From Patiria miniata (lineage: Eukaryota; Echinodermata; Asteroidea; Valvatida; Asterinidae), in contig NW_024037063.1 of NCBI RefSeq assembly GCF_015706575.1, positions 13,950,927 to 14,014,926 on the forward strand: a stretch of 64,000 nt of DNA, given 5' to 3'. Position 1 is the stretch's first letter, and the number at the start of each line of letters is the position of its first letter. This document shows, in pieces, positions 12,501 to 24,000 of the stretch. The position numbers were made by a program, and so were the translations under genes. The notes under the pieces are model-generated. The model was not told where the DNA came from. It made no database searches and was given only the letters and a program-made list of their open reading frames with translations.

Positions 12501-13027
12501 AGGCTTCGTAAATGACTGCTGAATGTATGAGGTATGTAAATGAACTCTTGGGTGGGATATTAGAGGTAAAAATGAACAATTTTTGAGAGGCCATTTTTTT
12601 TAGTGTCTCTTGCTACCACATTTTTCTAACGAACAGGTTATGCCTCCAGAGTTACATGTGAATGAATATGGAGCATGTCAGCTGGAGTTACTCGAGCATG
12701 TCGAGCTAAATAACTACATGTACTACTGCACTAAAAATGCAAATAAAAGGCTATAGTTGGGTCACCATTTCCAGTTCCACATACATGTATCTGTCCTAGG
12801 CATTAGCTGATTAGTAATGGCCTATGGGTCAGAATATTAAAGCACCGTTTTGAACACTGCACGCATTGTAGAAGCTGAGAAGTAGACTTACACTTTCGCC
12901 ATTTGGTGTCTGCCTCCACGACTTTATCCACCAAAGTCACATCCTTGTAACGCTTGGCTTGATTCTCCTTTATCTTGTCGGGAATGCCTCCCTTGTCAGC
13001 ACGGAAAAGCTCAACGTCTAACACCAT
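538..13027 (-). CDS. SARS1: Seryl-tRNA synthetase, cytoplasmic (5' seven exons; C-terminus beyond window)
   Basis: Class II synthetase that charges tRNA-Ser in the cytosol. Exons, in order: 13027-12892, 7596-7526, 6410-6324, 5732-5574, 3116-2976, 1919-1764, 759-538; all have AG/GT borders and compatible phases, giving 324 codons. The start [14 protein letters not shown] is the usual eukaryotic SARS1 N-terminus. Residues up to about 150 form the helical tRNA-binding arm (for example [18 protein letters not shown] in exon 4). Exon 6 has the motif 1 region ([19 protein letters not shown]), and exon 7 has [11 protein letters not shown] and motif 2 ([16 protein letters not shown], residues 302-317). 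Motif 3 and the C-terminal tail, about 190 residues in the human enzyme (514 aa), are outside the window. Residue 46, spanning the exon 1/2 junction, reads Leu where the human enzyme has Cys. Intron 1 is 5.3 kb. Family identity is near certain; exon borders are read by eye. Confidence 0.95.
863..1356 (+). repeat. ~500-bp dispersed repeat, copy A (SARS1 intron 6)
   Basis: The segment from GTGACCGTTTTAGC to GGCTCTGACCTT recurs in reverse orientation at 62229-62730. Shared blocks include the CGGATCC-centred region near 1133, the TTAATTAAGGCAA block near 1220 and the paired GGCAGATTTTTGAT runs. No target duplication or long terminal inverted repeat is obvious. The other copy abuts the LTA4H start codon. 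Confidence 0.8.
1512..1690 (+). mobile_element. tRNA-derived SINE with shared core
   Basis: An A-box-like TGGCCTCGCGGTTAAGGGC is followed 50 bp later by a B-box-like GGTTCGAGTCC, then by a core containing CCCTTGGGTAAGGCACTTTG and CCCACCCAGGAGT. The same kind of core, with a different tRNA head, is in the SINEs at 8705-9007 and 54871-55172. There is no acceptor-stem pairing, so this is not a functional tRNA gene. Confidence 0.7.
2315..2690. mobile_element. Fold-back pair of tRNA-like SINEs
   Basis: Two copies of one tRNA-headed repeat face each other. The left arm (about 2315-2458, minus) carries GGACTCGAACCC and CCACTCGACCACC; the right arm (about 2535-2690, plus) carries TGGTCGAGTGGTAAGAC (A box) and GGTTCGAGTCC (B box). 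The arms extend outward through matching CACTCGGGTGGG, ACTTTCAC and AACACTGTATACT blocks. A ~75-bp spacer separates them. Related single copies lie at 51240-51550 and, decayed, at 50196-50275 and 38400-38480. Confidence 0.75.
3340..3570. repeat. Degenerate repeat of GTTGGATTCAGCAG
   Basis: Five imperfect copies of a ~20-bp unit (CTGTTGGATTCAGCAGGCAA and variants) at about 3349 (inverted), 3388, 3442, 3490 and 3555. They sit in the SARS1 intron between exons 5 and 4. No coding or RNA function is visible. Confidence 0.55.
3980..4335. repeat. Minisatellite-like repeat TTTTGCAGGATTGAGGCTG
   Basis: Copies of GATTTTGCAGGATTGAGGC occur at about 4000, 4195, 4253 and 4303. A related unit (GATTTTGGAGGATTGAGGAT) builds the larger array at 59520-59935. 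It lies in the SARS1 intron between exons 5 and 4. Confidence 0.6.
5940..6110. repeat. Interstitial TTAGGG tract flanked by inverted GATGTTCCCCAATA units
   Basis: Three copies of a CCGATGTTCCCCAATA-like unit lead into a degenerate telomere-type tract (TTAGGGTTAAGGTTAGGGC and on, about 6001-6037), followed by three copies of the unit in the opposite orientation (GGGGAACATCGGTA). The whole is nearly palindromic with telomeric repeat at the centre. It lies in SARS1 intron 3. Confidence 0.75.
8705..9007 (-). mobile_element. tRNA-derived SINE (family B, copy 1)
   Basis: Read on the minus strand it begins GGGCACGTGTGGTCTAGCGG (A box), has GGGTTCGAGCCC (B box), then a core with CCCTTGAGTAAGGCGCTTTA and ACCCAGGTGTTAAATGGG, and ends in a GGTAAA-type simple tail. 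A second copy lies at 54871-55172. It sits in SARS1 intron 1. Confidence 0.8.
9898..10440. mobile_element. MITE family TTAAAGGGAA, copy 1
   Basis: Termini are inverted repeats: TTAAAGGGAATATAC at the left and GTATTTTCCCTTTAA at the right, with matching CATTTGC / GCAAATG further in. The middle holds a perfect palindrome around 10250-10277 (CCAACGCTGGTCGG / CCGACCAGCGTTGG). A near full-length inverted copy lies at 58275-58795, and a new copy starts at 63905. TTAA at both ends could be a target duplication (piggyBac-like), but the class is an inference. Confidence 0.75.
12165..12476. mobile_element. Fold-back element with ~70-bp inverted ends
   Basis: The left end (ATGTGAAAAATTTTGACAAT through GGCTTGTCCG and CGCCAGTTCCAGCGGCTGCC) is repeated inverted at 12399-12476 (GGCAGCCGTTGGAACTGGCG, CGGACAAGCC, then TTTTTCACAT). 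The unique centre is about 150 bp. It is probably a non-autonomous DNA element; superfamily undetermined. It lies in SARS1 intron 1 near exon 1. Confidence 0.7.
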
Positions 13028-13726
13028 TTTGCCGGCTAAAACAGGACTGAGCGAGCGTTGCGACTAAACCCTAATGACGAGACGGTGCGAAGTGCATGCG
13101 TTATGGTATGGAATCGGCAGCAGCTAGCAATACTGATGCAATACTTTCGTTTGGTAAATCAACGTGAACATGTGCAGTCGGAACTCCCGATCCCTTTTAT
13201 GAGCATTTAGCGTTGAATTGAGTCTGGGATGCAGGCAGTGGTGAATTAAAGGTCAAAGTTCCACTGCATGCATATTCATCAGTGATATTCTTTCTTCCAA
13301 AATAAACATGATTGATTTTGTGAATTGCCGCATTATTGCCGGCCTACTCGTTTGCAGATGGACAATAACGGAAGGAAGACCTCTTTACCAGCTGACTTAA
13401 AATTGCATCTGTCCGAATAGAAATCATTAAAACGTAATGAAATGGAGTATAGTAATTAGCTGCTCACATTATGTCTATACAGATCGCGGTTGCACCTCAG
13501 TAGAGTGCGGCCGGGAAATTTACAAAATTCCGTTCTCTTTTACTAAGGAGAATTCATGATTCATTTGACACTCCGTCCCATACAACCTCATGTTTTGGGA
13601 ACTTAGTTATGAGTGGGACAGCCAATGTTGGAAATGATGTAAATTACGCCCTCCCGTGTAATTGCACGGTGCACCCATGGGCGTCGCGAGGGGTGGGGGG
13701 CAAGGGGAGCAAGGAGAGTCTTACTA

Positions 13727-13910
13727 GACGCACCGTTGGAAAGGCCTTCTTTCGTTGATTTCTTCAAAATGACAGCATGCCAGAGAAAGAATAATTTCAC
13801 AGGGAGTTTATCGATTAGTCCCCTTACTATCTTTTAACCAAGTATATTTTTCAACACTAATTACGTCAGTTAGTTTTGGGATAGGTGCAAATGATGGACT
13901 CTAGCTTTAA
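13727..13910. mobile_element. Partial copy of the TTAAAGCTATAGTCC MITE
   Basis: Matches one half of the elements at 52709-53229 and 60454-60972, from CACCGTTGGAAAGGCCTTC through the terminal ATGATGGACTCTAGCTTTAA. The other half is missing. Confidence 0.7.
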
Positions 13911-14064
13911 CCTGTTCGGTGACGAATACGTATCCGGGTTGTTTAAATTAGCCTACATATCAGCCGTATTTTGAGGAGGATCTTTGTAACTGACCAGTTG
14001 ACTCAAATGATAACTTAGTAAGCCTTGTATGAAAAGACTTCCAGTCAATAGTCCATTTCTGATG

Positions 14065-14415
14065 CAGGCGCGGTTCCCGGGTTGGGGGGGGGGGGGGGTC
14101 AACCCCCCCCCCCTCCCGAGCTCTGTCATTTTTTTTCATAGAAATTCTTTAAAAATAATGCACCCCCTGCTCTGACACCCAAAATAATTATCCTGGTAAT
14201 AATGTCCACCTGTGCACAAAATACGGACAGAACCAGCTTGGTTAGGGGTGTAATCGTCGGATTTGAACAGCGCCCCCTTGTAAATTATGTAACGACCCCC
14301 CCCCCCACCCACCTTTTGATTTTCGGAAACCAAGTGTTCGCGGAGAAAAAAAAAACCTGTCTACATTTCAGAATATTTTGCTGATGACCCCCCCCCCGCA
14401 AAAATTCCTGGATCC
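14065..14415. mobile_element. hAT-like MITE-related element with homopolymer-flanked ends
   Basis: The right end reads CCTGGATCCGCCCCTG and the left CAGGCGCGGTTCCCGGG, resembling the CAAGGGCGGATCC termini of the elements at 38873-39719 and 47468-47743, each followed inward by long G/C runs as in those copies. An exact 8-bp target duplication is not visible, so the assignment is tentative. Confidence 0.45.
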
Positions 14416-15253
14416 GCCCCTGTGATGATCATGAATAAAGAATATAAAGGGATATGCCCTCTGGGACTATAACTTTACTAGGCTGACCTAACGGATAAAG
14501 ATGTATACTCGCGCTTACATTTTTTTCAGATTTTGTACTTTGTTTCTCCACTCTTCAGTGCTATTGAATACATTTTTTTTGTCGTTGGGACGTTCGGAAA
14601 ATAAGTCAAAATTAACATTTTTTTTCTCGTCACAAAAAAATGGTGGGGATGATTCAATAGCCCATCCCCCGGTCATAAAGTGGGGGATATATACCCCCAC
14701 CCCCACCCCACCCCGGGATTTACGCCCCTGGGAAAAAAACCCTGAAACTTTCTGATGATATTCACAACTTAAAAGAACCAAACAAACAGAGAATGTATTT
14801 GGTCGCAAGTCCCACCTGTTTATTTTATTTGTTTGTCCATGTCATGCCTACTACGTGTACTCGTAAATGAACCATGACGTAGTCTCCTTGCAAAAATAAT
14901 ATCGAGGTGCAAAATAGAACTATGTTAGGGATGACTGGCAGCCCAATTTCTTTTTACAATCTAAGGAGTTAGATGATCGCTTGTTCAGTTATTCATTTCA
15001 TGATTAATAATAAAAAGTACGTAACTTTCAAATTGGGCTAAGAAAATCCAACTCATTTTCAGATAACGACCAAGGAAGGCCGTGCCTATGTAAATTCCTT
15101 TGAAATCGAGAACTATAATAAAAATATAATATAATATTTTGAATCCATAAATTGTAGCAATGGCCATTTTCAGACGTCATTGTTTGCCATATTTTGCTCC
15201 CTTTGTGTTGATGGCGCAATGATGGATATCTTTTGCGCTTGTCTGTAACCTTC

Positions 15254-16705
15254 TCATTCCATGTCCAAGCAGCCACAGTCGCCGCACGGGAACAAGTAGG
15301 AGGCGACAAAGGCGCCCGCTACGCCTGCTGTACTCGCAGTTACCACCCCTTTAAATCCATGAATGGTTCTAGAGCCGACGGACCGCATCATGGCCCCCAC
15401 AGCTGCCCCCGCCCCCAGAAGGGGCGTGACGTAACACCAGGGATCAGCTGTATTATTAGGGTTAAAAGATAGAAAGGCTTCAATTATCATTCTGTTATCT
15501 TGAATTAAATAAAACCCCTTACCGATATTTGTATATGGATGACAAATAACCAGACATTGTGCGGAGACCTGTGGTGCATGCAGTGAACCAGTCAAAACGT
15601 TTCTTTCTCGTTGTACACAGATATTGTTTGTGAATGTTCAAAAACAGATCTCAATGTAGGCCTAAATTATTGTTTATGAGCTTTAGGACTTGATTTTCAA
15701 AGTGTTATGTTTCTTGTATTATGTGCATCAATATTTGACATGATAATCAAACACTTCTCGAAATATTTGAGGAAGAAAAAATAATGCAAATTTTGATGGG
15801 TTCAATGCTGCAGAGGTTTGTGCACAACTTGCGCGTGCCGAGTACGTATTCCTGAAATGATTTTGGAAAGTCGACGCAGCTTGGCATGCTTGTTTCTAAA
15901 TGAGTGCTGACAATGAAGAATTATAATCTTTTTAGGATGAACGATGATGCATAACAACAAAAGTCAATCTCAGCCGCATACGTTCATTTTGTAAGCTTCT
16001 AAGATTTAAAACGAGCGAAAACAATATACAGTTTCCTTCTCTTCATACGTTGAAATAAAAATATTTAAAGTGAAATGCAAAAGGATTTCTGAAAAGAAGG
16101 TCTACATCAACATGTTAGGTTATACATAAGCGAGATTGTTATCAAAATTGTCCTATGAATTCCCTGGGGGGATTCAGGAAGGGCGCGCCCGTACACACAG
16201 GACGCGAGCGCGAAGCGACAAGGAAATGTTAGAAATAGGCCACTTTTTTGAAAAGATCTGATCGTGACAGATCAACCACTTATGCTAACATTTTCATTCG
16301 TTCTCCCTCAGACAGTTTGATTTGTACATTATTTTATCATATAAATTTGATGCTTTTTAAATTAAATTTGTCCTCGGCATTTAGTGAAAATTTAAAAGAA
16401 TAGCGTTTTTCTCTGTGTATATACTCCCGCGTTCTACGCACAGAATGTGCCTGGAAATATCTTGCAAAATTCATTAGAAAAATACTCAGAATCTTTTGGT
16501 CTGGAAACCAGACTACCTGTGAGCATGCATGAGATGTATACATGTTGTGTGTGCATATGTTTTATATGGGAAATTTAGTCATACAATTTTGTGCACAACA
16601 AATTAATATATATGGTTAAAATTGAATACTAAGTATCATCTAACCTGTTGCTGCTTGAACCATAAGCAGCATCAATATAAAGACGGAAACTCCTCTTTTA
16701 GTCAT
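15254..16705 (-). CDS. Two-exon gene for an 84-aa secreted or membrane protein, Gly/Ala-rich, unknown function
   Basis: Exon 1 is 16705-16645 (20 codons + 1 nt, donor ACAG/GTTAGA); exon 2 is 15447-15254 (acceptor AATACAG, stop TGA); the phases agree. Residues 1-20 (MTKRGVSVFILMLLMVQAAT) look like a signal peptide. The rest starts ADPWCYVTP, then has small-residue-rich hydrophobic stretches (GAGAAVGAMM at 32-41; GVAGAFVASYLF at 62-73) and ends PCGDCGCLDME with Cys 75, 78 and 80; Cys 25 is the other. The Gly/Ala pattern loosely recalls small membrane-inserting proteins such as the ISG12/IFI6 type, but I cannot support membership. The gene lies between SARS1 and the mosaic gene on the same strand. 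Evidence is the matching of two independent open exons; no homologue is recognised. Confidence 0.6.
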
Positions 16706-17892
16706 GACGGTAACTTCTTATTTCCCTTGGAGAAATCGTGAAAGGTGGAAGATGAATTCTGTAAGAAAAAAATTGGAGCGTGACAGGCAAAATCCGGAAT
16801 AGATTTTGTGCTGGATAATCTTATTAAACATTCATGAGTTTAACATTATCATTGACTCTTCAGCAATTAAATAATGATTAACAGTTTTGGCACAAAAAAG
16901 ATTTCCTATAATTATTTGAAATTAATTCTCGATCCGATCGTTAACAAAAATCAAAAAGAGTAAAAAAAAATTACCATTGAAATAAACCGAAAATTTCTTT
17001 CGAGATTCTCGGTTGGAAAAATGAGAAAATGACAATTACAAAAAAATACCTTAAATAATACGCGTTAGGATACACTCTTGCACAATAGAGGCACAAACAT
17101 CATCCCAGTAGAACGCACACGTCTTCCAGTAACTGTCGTTTCAATGGAAGTGAATTCCAGAGATAATTTTAGTAATGAGCGCCAGTACACAAGGCTTTGA
17201 GCCACGTAAGCACGTCAAAGTTTACGTCGAAATCCACCAGAGCATTAAATTAAAAAAATAAATTGCTGGTACCTATATTGAGTTGTAAATACGGTTTGAC
17301 TCTAATAGCACAATTATTAAAAGAGGAAATAATTATCCAGCCACAACATTTGCGGGTACGTCTGTTTAAAAAAAAATTAAATTGTTTGGGTAGTTTGTAA
17401 TATGATCATTACAAATGCGGACGCACAAGGTGCCATATAAAAAAGTGATAGTGAAATAATTGGGGTCACCGGGGATTAGTTTAGTTAAAACACTCCTTTC
17501 CAGAAATTTCATGGCGCAATCACGTGAATCATACATGAACACGAATTGGTTGGCCCGCAGCTTCCGAGATATTTTCGATCGAGCTTGTTTTTAAAACAAT
17601 TGAATCAGAAGAGAATTGACTTTTTAAAATCGATGTTACTCATCTTTTAAGGATTCTTTAAAAAAAATGTAAAAGGGAAAAGAGCGCCCCTAGTGTCAAA
17701 TATCCCCCTAGCGGCCCCTCCCTCCGAAAGTCGGTTATTTGCTGGTGGCTTTAATGCTTTGTTAGCCCCTCACGTGATTGGAGGGAGTCTAGAGCACGTG
17801 CCGGTTTACAGAGTCCGGGAGCGAGGGCGGCGGAGCTCATGTCCGCGCCCCCTTGGAGGGGAAGAGCTCCTGATAGTTGAATCCGTCTTGAT

Positions 17893-18215
17893 ATTTAGGG
17901 TGGCATGGGTGGCTTGTGCGTAAAGCGCTCGCCTCTCACCAAGGTGACCACGGTTCGAATCCTGGCCGCGGATCACATGTGAGTAGAGTTGTGCGTTGGT
18001 TCTCTCCTGTGCCACGATGGTTTTTCTCCGGGCCCTCCGGTTGTTCTCCCTCCCGAAAAATCAAACACTTTCCTTCTCAGGCTGTGCTCCGTGGTCATAG
18101 TGGTCGATGTGGACGGCAGCCATAGGCGCCTTTACGTGCCAGCGGCCCGACCACGTTGTAGCCGCGTCCTTCGCAATTCAGCACACCAGCTGTGCCGGAT
18201 GATCAGTTAGCCTCC
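17893..18215 (+). mobile_element. tRNA-derived SINE with CTCC-rich body
   Basis: A-box-like TGGCTTGTGCGTAAAGCGC and B-box GGTTCGAATCC lie about 55 bp apart, followed by a body with GGTTCTCTCCTGTG, CTCCGGGCCCTCCGG and TGGTCGATGTGGACGG, ending in an AT-rich tail (TTATTATATTATAATTATTA). The head differs from the other SINEs in the window. It is not a functional tRNA because there is no matching acceptor stem. Confidence 0.7.
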
Positions 18216-19193
18216 CCAAATTATTATATTATAATTATTATATGTAATGTTAGCGAGGTACGAAGAATTGCCTGGTGAAAGATGTCTATAGCTGGTCACT
18301 ACGGGGAAGGGGGAGGGTGACATTATCAATATTTGACATCCATAAATAACAATGCTCAGAACTGACGCCTTGCAAAGTGAGATGTATTGATCCTGCTGTT
18401 AAAATAAGCGTCTAATTTCTAAATTTTCCGCTGCGTCCAGAAGGATTTTTGGTCATCCCCCTTTTCTTTCTTCAAAGAATCTGACATCCCTGGTAGAAGT
18501 TAACCAACATTTTCCCGGGGGAAGTAACAGGCCACATCATCTAATTCCGTTCAGATTTAATTTCCATACATAAATATAATCAGAGGCAACTCCTTTGTAC
18601 AGTTATTCAAGATTACACTTTTTATTTACAGTAATCTTTTCGTCACAATCTTTGACACAAAATAATGGTGTTCTAAATTGTCAATTACATTTTGTACATT
18701 TTGTATAATTTACTCAAGTATGATACAGACGAAAGTTTCAATAAACTTGGTGCAGGAAACCCGTTCATCTTTGGCACATCTTATAGCATCATTGGTCACA
18801 TTTGGATTTTAGTGCTATCATTTTTCCCAGTATTTTAAAGTGCAACTACATTTGGTGTTTACTTTAATTACTTCCTGATTAGATATTTTAACATTAATTT
18901 TGCATGAACAGGAGAATAAAGAGAAAGTTCCATTGGAGAAGTAGCATCTAGCTAGTTGATTACAAAAACAACTATTGTCTTTAAAGGTTGGGCAAGGATA
19001 AAATATCATCGACCACTATTATTCCTGACATCAGAGACCTCATAATAAAAAATACACAATAACAACACCTTTTAATCTAAAGGTATTCAGACTAAGAGAA
19101 AAATGTATATTTTGTACAATATATTACATAGATTTATATATAGATATTTTATCTCCATGCTGTCGAAAAGCTCGATACAGCAAAACTACAATC

Positions 19194-19199
19194 TTTATT
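19194..19199 (-). terminator. Candidate poly(A) signal AATAAA of the mosaic gene
   Basis: TTTATT on the plus strand reads AATAAA on the gene strand, 265 bp past the stop codon at 19464. It is the first canonical hexamer I noticed downstream; the cleavage site is not determinable. Confidence 0.35.
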
Positions 19200-19463
19200 T
19201 CAGCTCTTAATCAACTACAACTGTATTAAAGCTTATTACTAAAAGGTAATCTATCAACACCCTTTTCTCTTCGATATTTCTTAAATGTAGTTCGAATAAA
19301 CATTTACTTATATGCATACTGACTAAGAATTAAGACGATTCTTCGCCGATGTTTTCACAGCATAAGATGAACTCTTTTTTTTTGGAGAGATTTATAATCT
19401 GCCTTCGCCGAACAAAAAGTAGTGCACAATCCCCTGGTTGGTTGGAAAAGTCGCTGGTTCCCA

Positions 19464-21055
19464 TCAAGGGTAGCCCCAGAGACCCATGAGTTCCCATTCA
19501 CTTGGCGCTGTGCCGTTGTGGGTTACCATCACTTCTCGTCGATATAGACCCTCTGACGCAGCTGAAATGCAAAAACATTGAAAAGATTGTTTGAACATTC
19601 AACCTTCGATAATTTAAGGTTCAAAAACGAGCCAGGAATTTCAAATCAGAACGCTTAATATTATTAATCGAGTGAAGAAGTCACTTCAGATGTCTTTAGA
19701 CGTTACTAACGAATCTATCTTTTACCTCCCCACTCGAAGAATATGCTATCTCCTTCCGTTGCCACGATGAAGTCATCAGGCTCGCCCGAGATGTCAATAA
19801 ACGGGACCCTCGTCGTCTCCATTATGTAACTGCTGTTCGATAATTCTAGGTACCGCTCGGGCTCCATGCTGGACCACGTGACACCCAGGTTTCCACTGCG
19901 CATGATCGCGCGTCTGTTCTGGGATATCCCGAACAGTTCTTTCGTCTCTGGCTCCAGGCCAATGACGTTGGCAACATTGTTGTCCATGGCTACAACCAAA
20001 CACAAAAAAACTCATGAAAATACATAACTAACAACGTATGAAATAATTCAAAGTACCTGTCTGTATCACTAAACTAATTGTCTTGGTTTTTTTTGGTCGT
20101 CAATGAATGTTCGATAATCAAATCACAGAAAGAAAATCTCTACAAACCAGTAAACGAAAGTATAATCAACATGCGCCAGCACAAATATAGGCCTACATGG
20201 TATATGCACACAAATTCCTAGATGTCAATTTTGTTATTATTTTTTACTATCGAATTAAACTTCTCTGACGTAACTTACACTCCCACGTAGTCCCATTATC
20301 CAGCGAGTAGGAGCATCTGGTTGGGCCACTACAATTGAAATAACAAAAGAAACTTTCCGATGAAAAAAGTGTCAAAGGCGGTCGTACAGCCATAATACCG
20401 TATATTGCACGCAAGGGCTTGTTTGTTTTTTACCAAAATAAAGCTGAACATAGATCATAAACGTTTTGTTAGAATTCGTAGACTTGTGATCATGTTTTGC
20501 TTCGCAAAGCACGGAAGGACAAACAATAATATTTTGTGTGTGGGTAAGCCATTAAGCCACTGACTTCGCTTATTAAGCAAATTATCTGTTGTGTAGCTCT
20601 GATGTACATGTATCTAGATAACAGTAAATTAAACTTTTGAAGAATAGTGACTTTTCAGATACTCACTCAACATATTCGAGAATGCAAACGTAAACAGATC
20701 CTGTCTCTGGCTCGATGATAAAACCACGCTCGTAGTATGGATAATCTGAAATAAAACATATACCTTCATCATTAAGATTATATAATGGTTAGAAATACTG
20801 GACTTCATAAAAAAGGAACACTGACAACATCTGAACCTGAGTCGTCAGATTGCTGGTCAAGTGCTCTACCAAAATAGAGATCTACCGATGTTGCAATTGA
20901 CCGCTGATGTGCATGGCAGGAAGAAATCTTGAGTTCCTTTATTTATTCCTTAAACATCTTGCGCAATAGAATGCGGCAAGGATTTTGTTGGTTGTTGTTG
21001 TTGTTTTTTTTTTAAGTTGGTCACTGACCTGGAAATTCCATTTTCGCACAGGCAG
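19464..21055 (-). other. C-terminal Asp-box (BNR) region of mosaic protein (exons 25-29)
   Basis: Two Asp-boxes of the form S-x-D/N-x-G-x-T-W are present: SLDNGTTW (residues 1760-1767, exon 27) and SGNLGVTW (1800-1807, exon 28). Each is preceded by an EPET motif (EPETGSVYVC and EPETKELFG), so the region is an internal repeat of about 40 residues typical of sialidase/sortilin-type beta-propeller blades. Two blades alone cannot make a full propeller. Exon 25 (21055-21029) is a 27-bp microexon with AACAKMEFP. No sialidase catalytic residues are seen. Confidence 0.65.
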
Positions 21056-24000
21056 CTGTGAATAAACAAGAAAGAAAAATACAGTTAGGTAAACAATAAC
21101 AGTAAAGGGTAAAACTAAGACAACACAAAAACAGAAAAACTACACTCAAGTGTTTGTATGTTTTTAAATGTATTAAAGCATATTTTACCTAAATCTTCAA
21201 CTAAAAAAAGAGAAATCTGCTTAAGGTTCAGATACTGAAAACCCATTGGTTAATTAATTCAATAAATAATAAAAATGAATGTTAACCGAGGGTTACCATT
21301 TAGATCGATATCAGCGGTCCGTCTGCATCCGTACAGCTCAAACCTCATGACGGGGAAGGTTGTGTTGACCGCGTAGCTCTGAGGACGTATCCTGAAATAC
21401 GCGCCGTTGAACGGTACCGGGATGAGGTTGAGCGAGGAGGAATCATTCAATGTCTCGTTGTAGTCGTTGATGAACGTCTGTCAAAGAAAATAAAATTCAA
21501 ATGTTTCATAAAAATTACAATGCAAAGTGGTTAGTAAGCAAGTTATTTGAATGTGATATATGTTTTTTACAAGTTGCAGTGTGAACAACTGAGGCATTTC
21601 AAAGTGATTATACGGACACTAAATGAAAAAAACAACATCCACCCATTCATATACCAATAACAAATAAACGATAAGTTTGTGTTTCTTTATCACTTGTTTT
21701 TTTTGTAGTTTGGCCCACAAACAAAATCACCTACCTAACAAACAACATAGCAGGGCAACATCATCAACAACAGAGGTGTCATCAACAGCAATTATCATAA
21801 TTACATCAACGTTGCGCACATATGTTCAAACTCGATGTTTGTGAGTCTACCAACAGTGTCGGTATAAACAGATTATTTTCGTTCACGTGGGTCTAACAAC
21901 TGCTAAAGCTAGTGCAGCAGTCGGCCTGAGCATGTCAATGGACGAATGATGGAACAGGAAGGATCGTTATTTATAAATACCTCAATAATAATACACCTGG
22001 GTCCAATTTATGGAGGGGACATAAGCAAAAAAAGTGCATAAGAAAATGCTTAGTGAAAATCAGCAAGACTCAGTCTCAAAAGATACACGTCGTTATGCCA
22101 ATTTGACTGCTAACATGTTTTCACCATATCGCAATTATTGTCTGTGCTAAACAAATTAAGGAGAAGAAGCTACAATTTAAGCATGATTGACACAATTGTT
22201 GTACAAACCTGATCGTAGTCATACCACACAATGCCATCGACACTGTAGCTCAATTGGTATGACATGACACAGCTACTGTCGTTGAACTCTTTCTGCATTC
22301 TCACTCCGCTAAATCGATGTAGTCCACCGAATCGCACCTGCAAAAACATTTTCAAAAACTCTTGATCATTCTTTGCTTCTGTATGCAATGAGTAAAAAGA
22401 AACAGTGTATCAACATAATCAAACAACAGACACATTGCAATTAGATTAACCATTTCTATATTAGCTCAATCACCAACTTACTGAAAATCTGAAATTTTGA
22501 ACTTGACTTTTAATATTATATTCACGAGTGACTACAAACACCAAATCTCAAACAAACACAAAAGTTCACAAGCCTGTAAGATGCTTTTAGAATTACGTAA
22601 TTCAAAATTTCATAATAAAAAAGGCAATGTAACAATTAGTGTAAAATGAGTTCGTGGTTTTTTTTTTATATCCTTTTGCCACCTTTAGTTTTGAAGTGAA
22701 ATCTATCATTGAACTATCACAAGATAAACTTGATACTTTGCCAAGCCCGGATTAAAAAGATCTCAAAGGTGCACGAATGCCGATTTTAATACAAAGAAAT
22801 ACGACTCACCTCAAGGTAGTCATTTCCCTGGTATGGCTTCATGTCTCGTATCGCTGGTGCCCAGCCGGATTCTGAATTCAGCCTAGCCATCTGAGGGGAG
22901 TAGGTTTCATTGAGGTAAGAGCTGGCGGTGATCTGGCAGTCCTGTATTGTGAAGCTGTTCTCGATCCCAAGCACATCGAAGCATTCTGTAACAGTACAAA
23001 GTCATGGATATTTCCTTTGTTTTTATAATAATAGATGCCATTCCTGAATTGTCCAAATATTCTTGGACGACATAATATTTGAAAACTGGGACATTTAAAT
23101 TTCAATATTTCAAAAACTTGCAAAGACAAATCAGGCTGTCACTGTTGTTGACAAGTTTTGACGTTTCATGAACATGAGGCAAAGTCACACATCTCAACTG
23201 TTTTATGCTTTACAAGATTATTTCGTGACTATGATGATCAAATTTGGTTGAAATTCGCTTGTGACAATTAGGACAAAAAGGCATATTTGAATGCTTACTC
23301 CAAGGAAACAATGCAAGTTAAACGGTCATCTTTTATGGACATCCCCAAAATAATATGCGTGTTCTCTCAAAATATAACTCTTTCATTCTGATTAAATACG
23401 ATAGCTCCTTCCAAATACAATCCTTTTCATTTTGTTCATAAGGGCAGCAACACTCATTCCTTCAACTAAAATAGTCACGATAGCCACACCGTTTCTTTGC
23501 TTAGTAACTTTTGTACACAAAAAGAAGGAACATCTTACGCTCAGTTCTGAAGGACAGATCGAGTATGAGCGTTTCTGTCTTGAAGACATCCCCAAGGACA
23601 ATGTTTCCATCGTTGTCTGTTCCATCGCGCTTGTAGTAGACTATCTCCATCGGTACCGTCGTATTGACGAAGTTCATATCGATCGGCAAGTATCGATTAG
23701 GATCCATGGAGATGTTGAACCACATCGTGAAGGTATCAGTGAAGTACATCTCAGCGAACTGGTGGGCGAGAAATATTCATGCATAAATTGGCAATTATCA
23801 ATATTAGAAAAAGGAATAGAAATTGTTTCGAGACTTATCTGTCGATGCATGCCTACCGATTTTACACATAGATACTCCTTGAGATTGCTATAATGAAATT
23901 GGCCCACAAATGTCTTTGAATTGCCAGAAGAATAGCCTGAATGTTGTAAACTTCGAAACAGCATCTGAAATGACTAAGTTGCTCCAGGGAATTTCGACTT

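Larger units (their letters stand above)
13028..15253. other. Intergenic stretch between SARS1 and the 84-aa gene
   Basis: It holds the presumed SARS1 promoter just above 13027 (no clear TATA box seen), a partial MITE (13727-13910), a C/G-homopolymer-bounded element (14065-14415) and C-rich tracts near 14690. No coding exon with splice signals was recognised. Confidence 0.5.
16706..19463. other. Intergenic stretch between the 84-aa gene and the mosaic gene
   Basis: AT-rich. It contains the SINE at 17893-18215 and, near its right end, the probable 3' UTR of the mosaic gene. No other supported gene was seen. Confidence 0.5.

Noticed and set aside
23432..23893. 153-codon plus-strand open frame
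   Set aside because: Antisense shadow of mosaic exon 21 extended into intron; the minus strand has the in-phase exon with splice sites.
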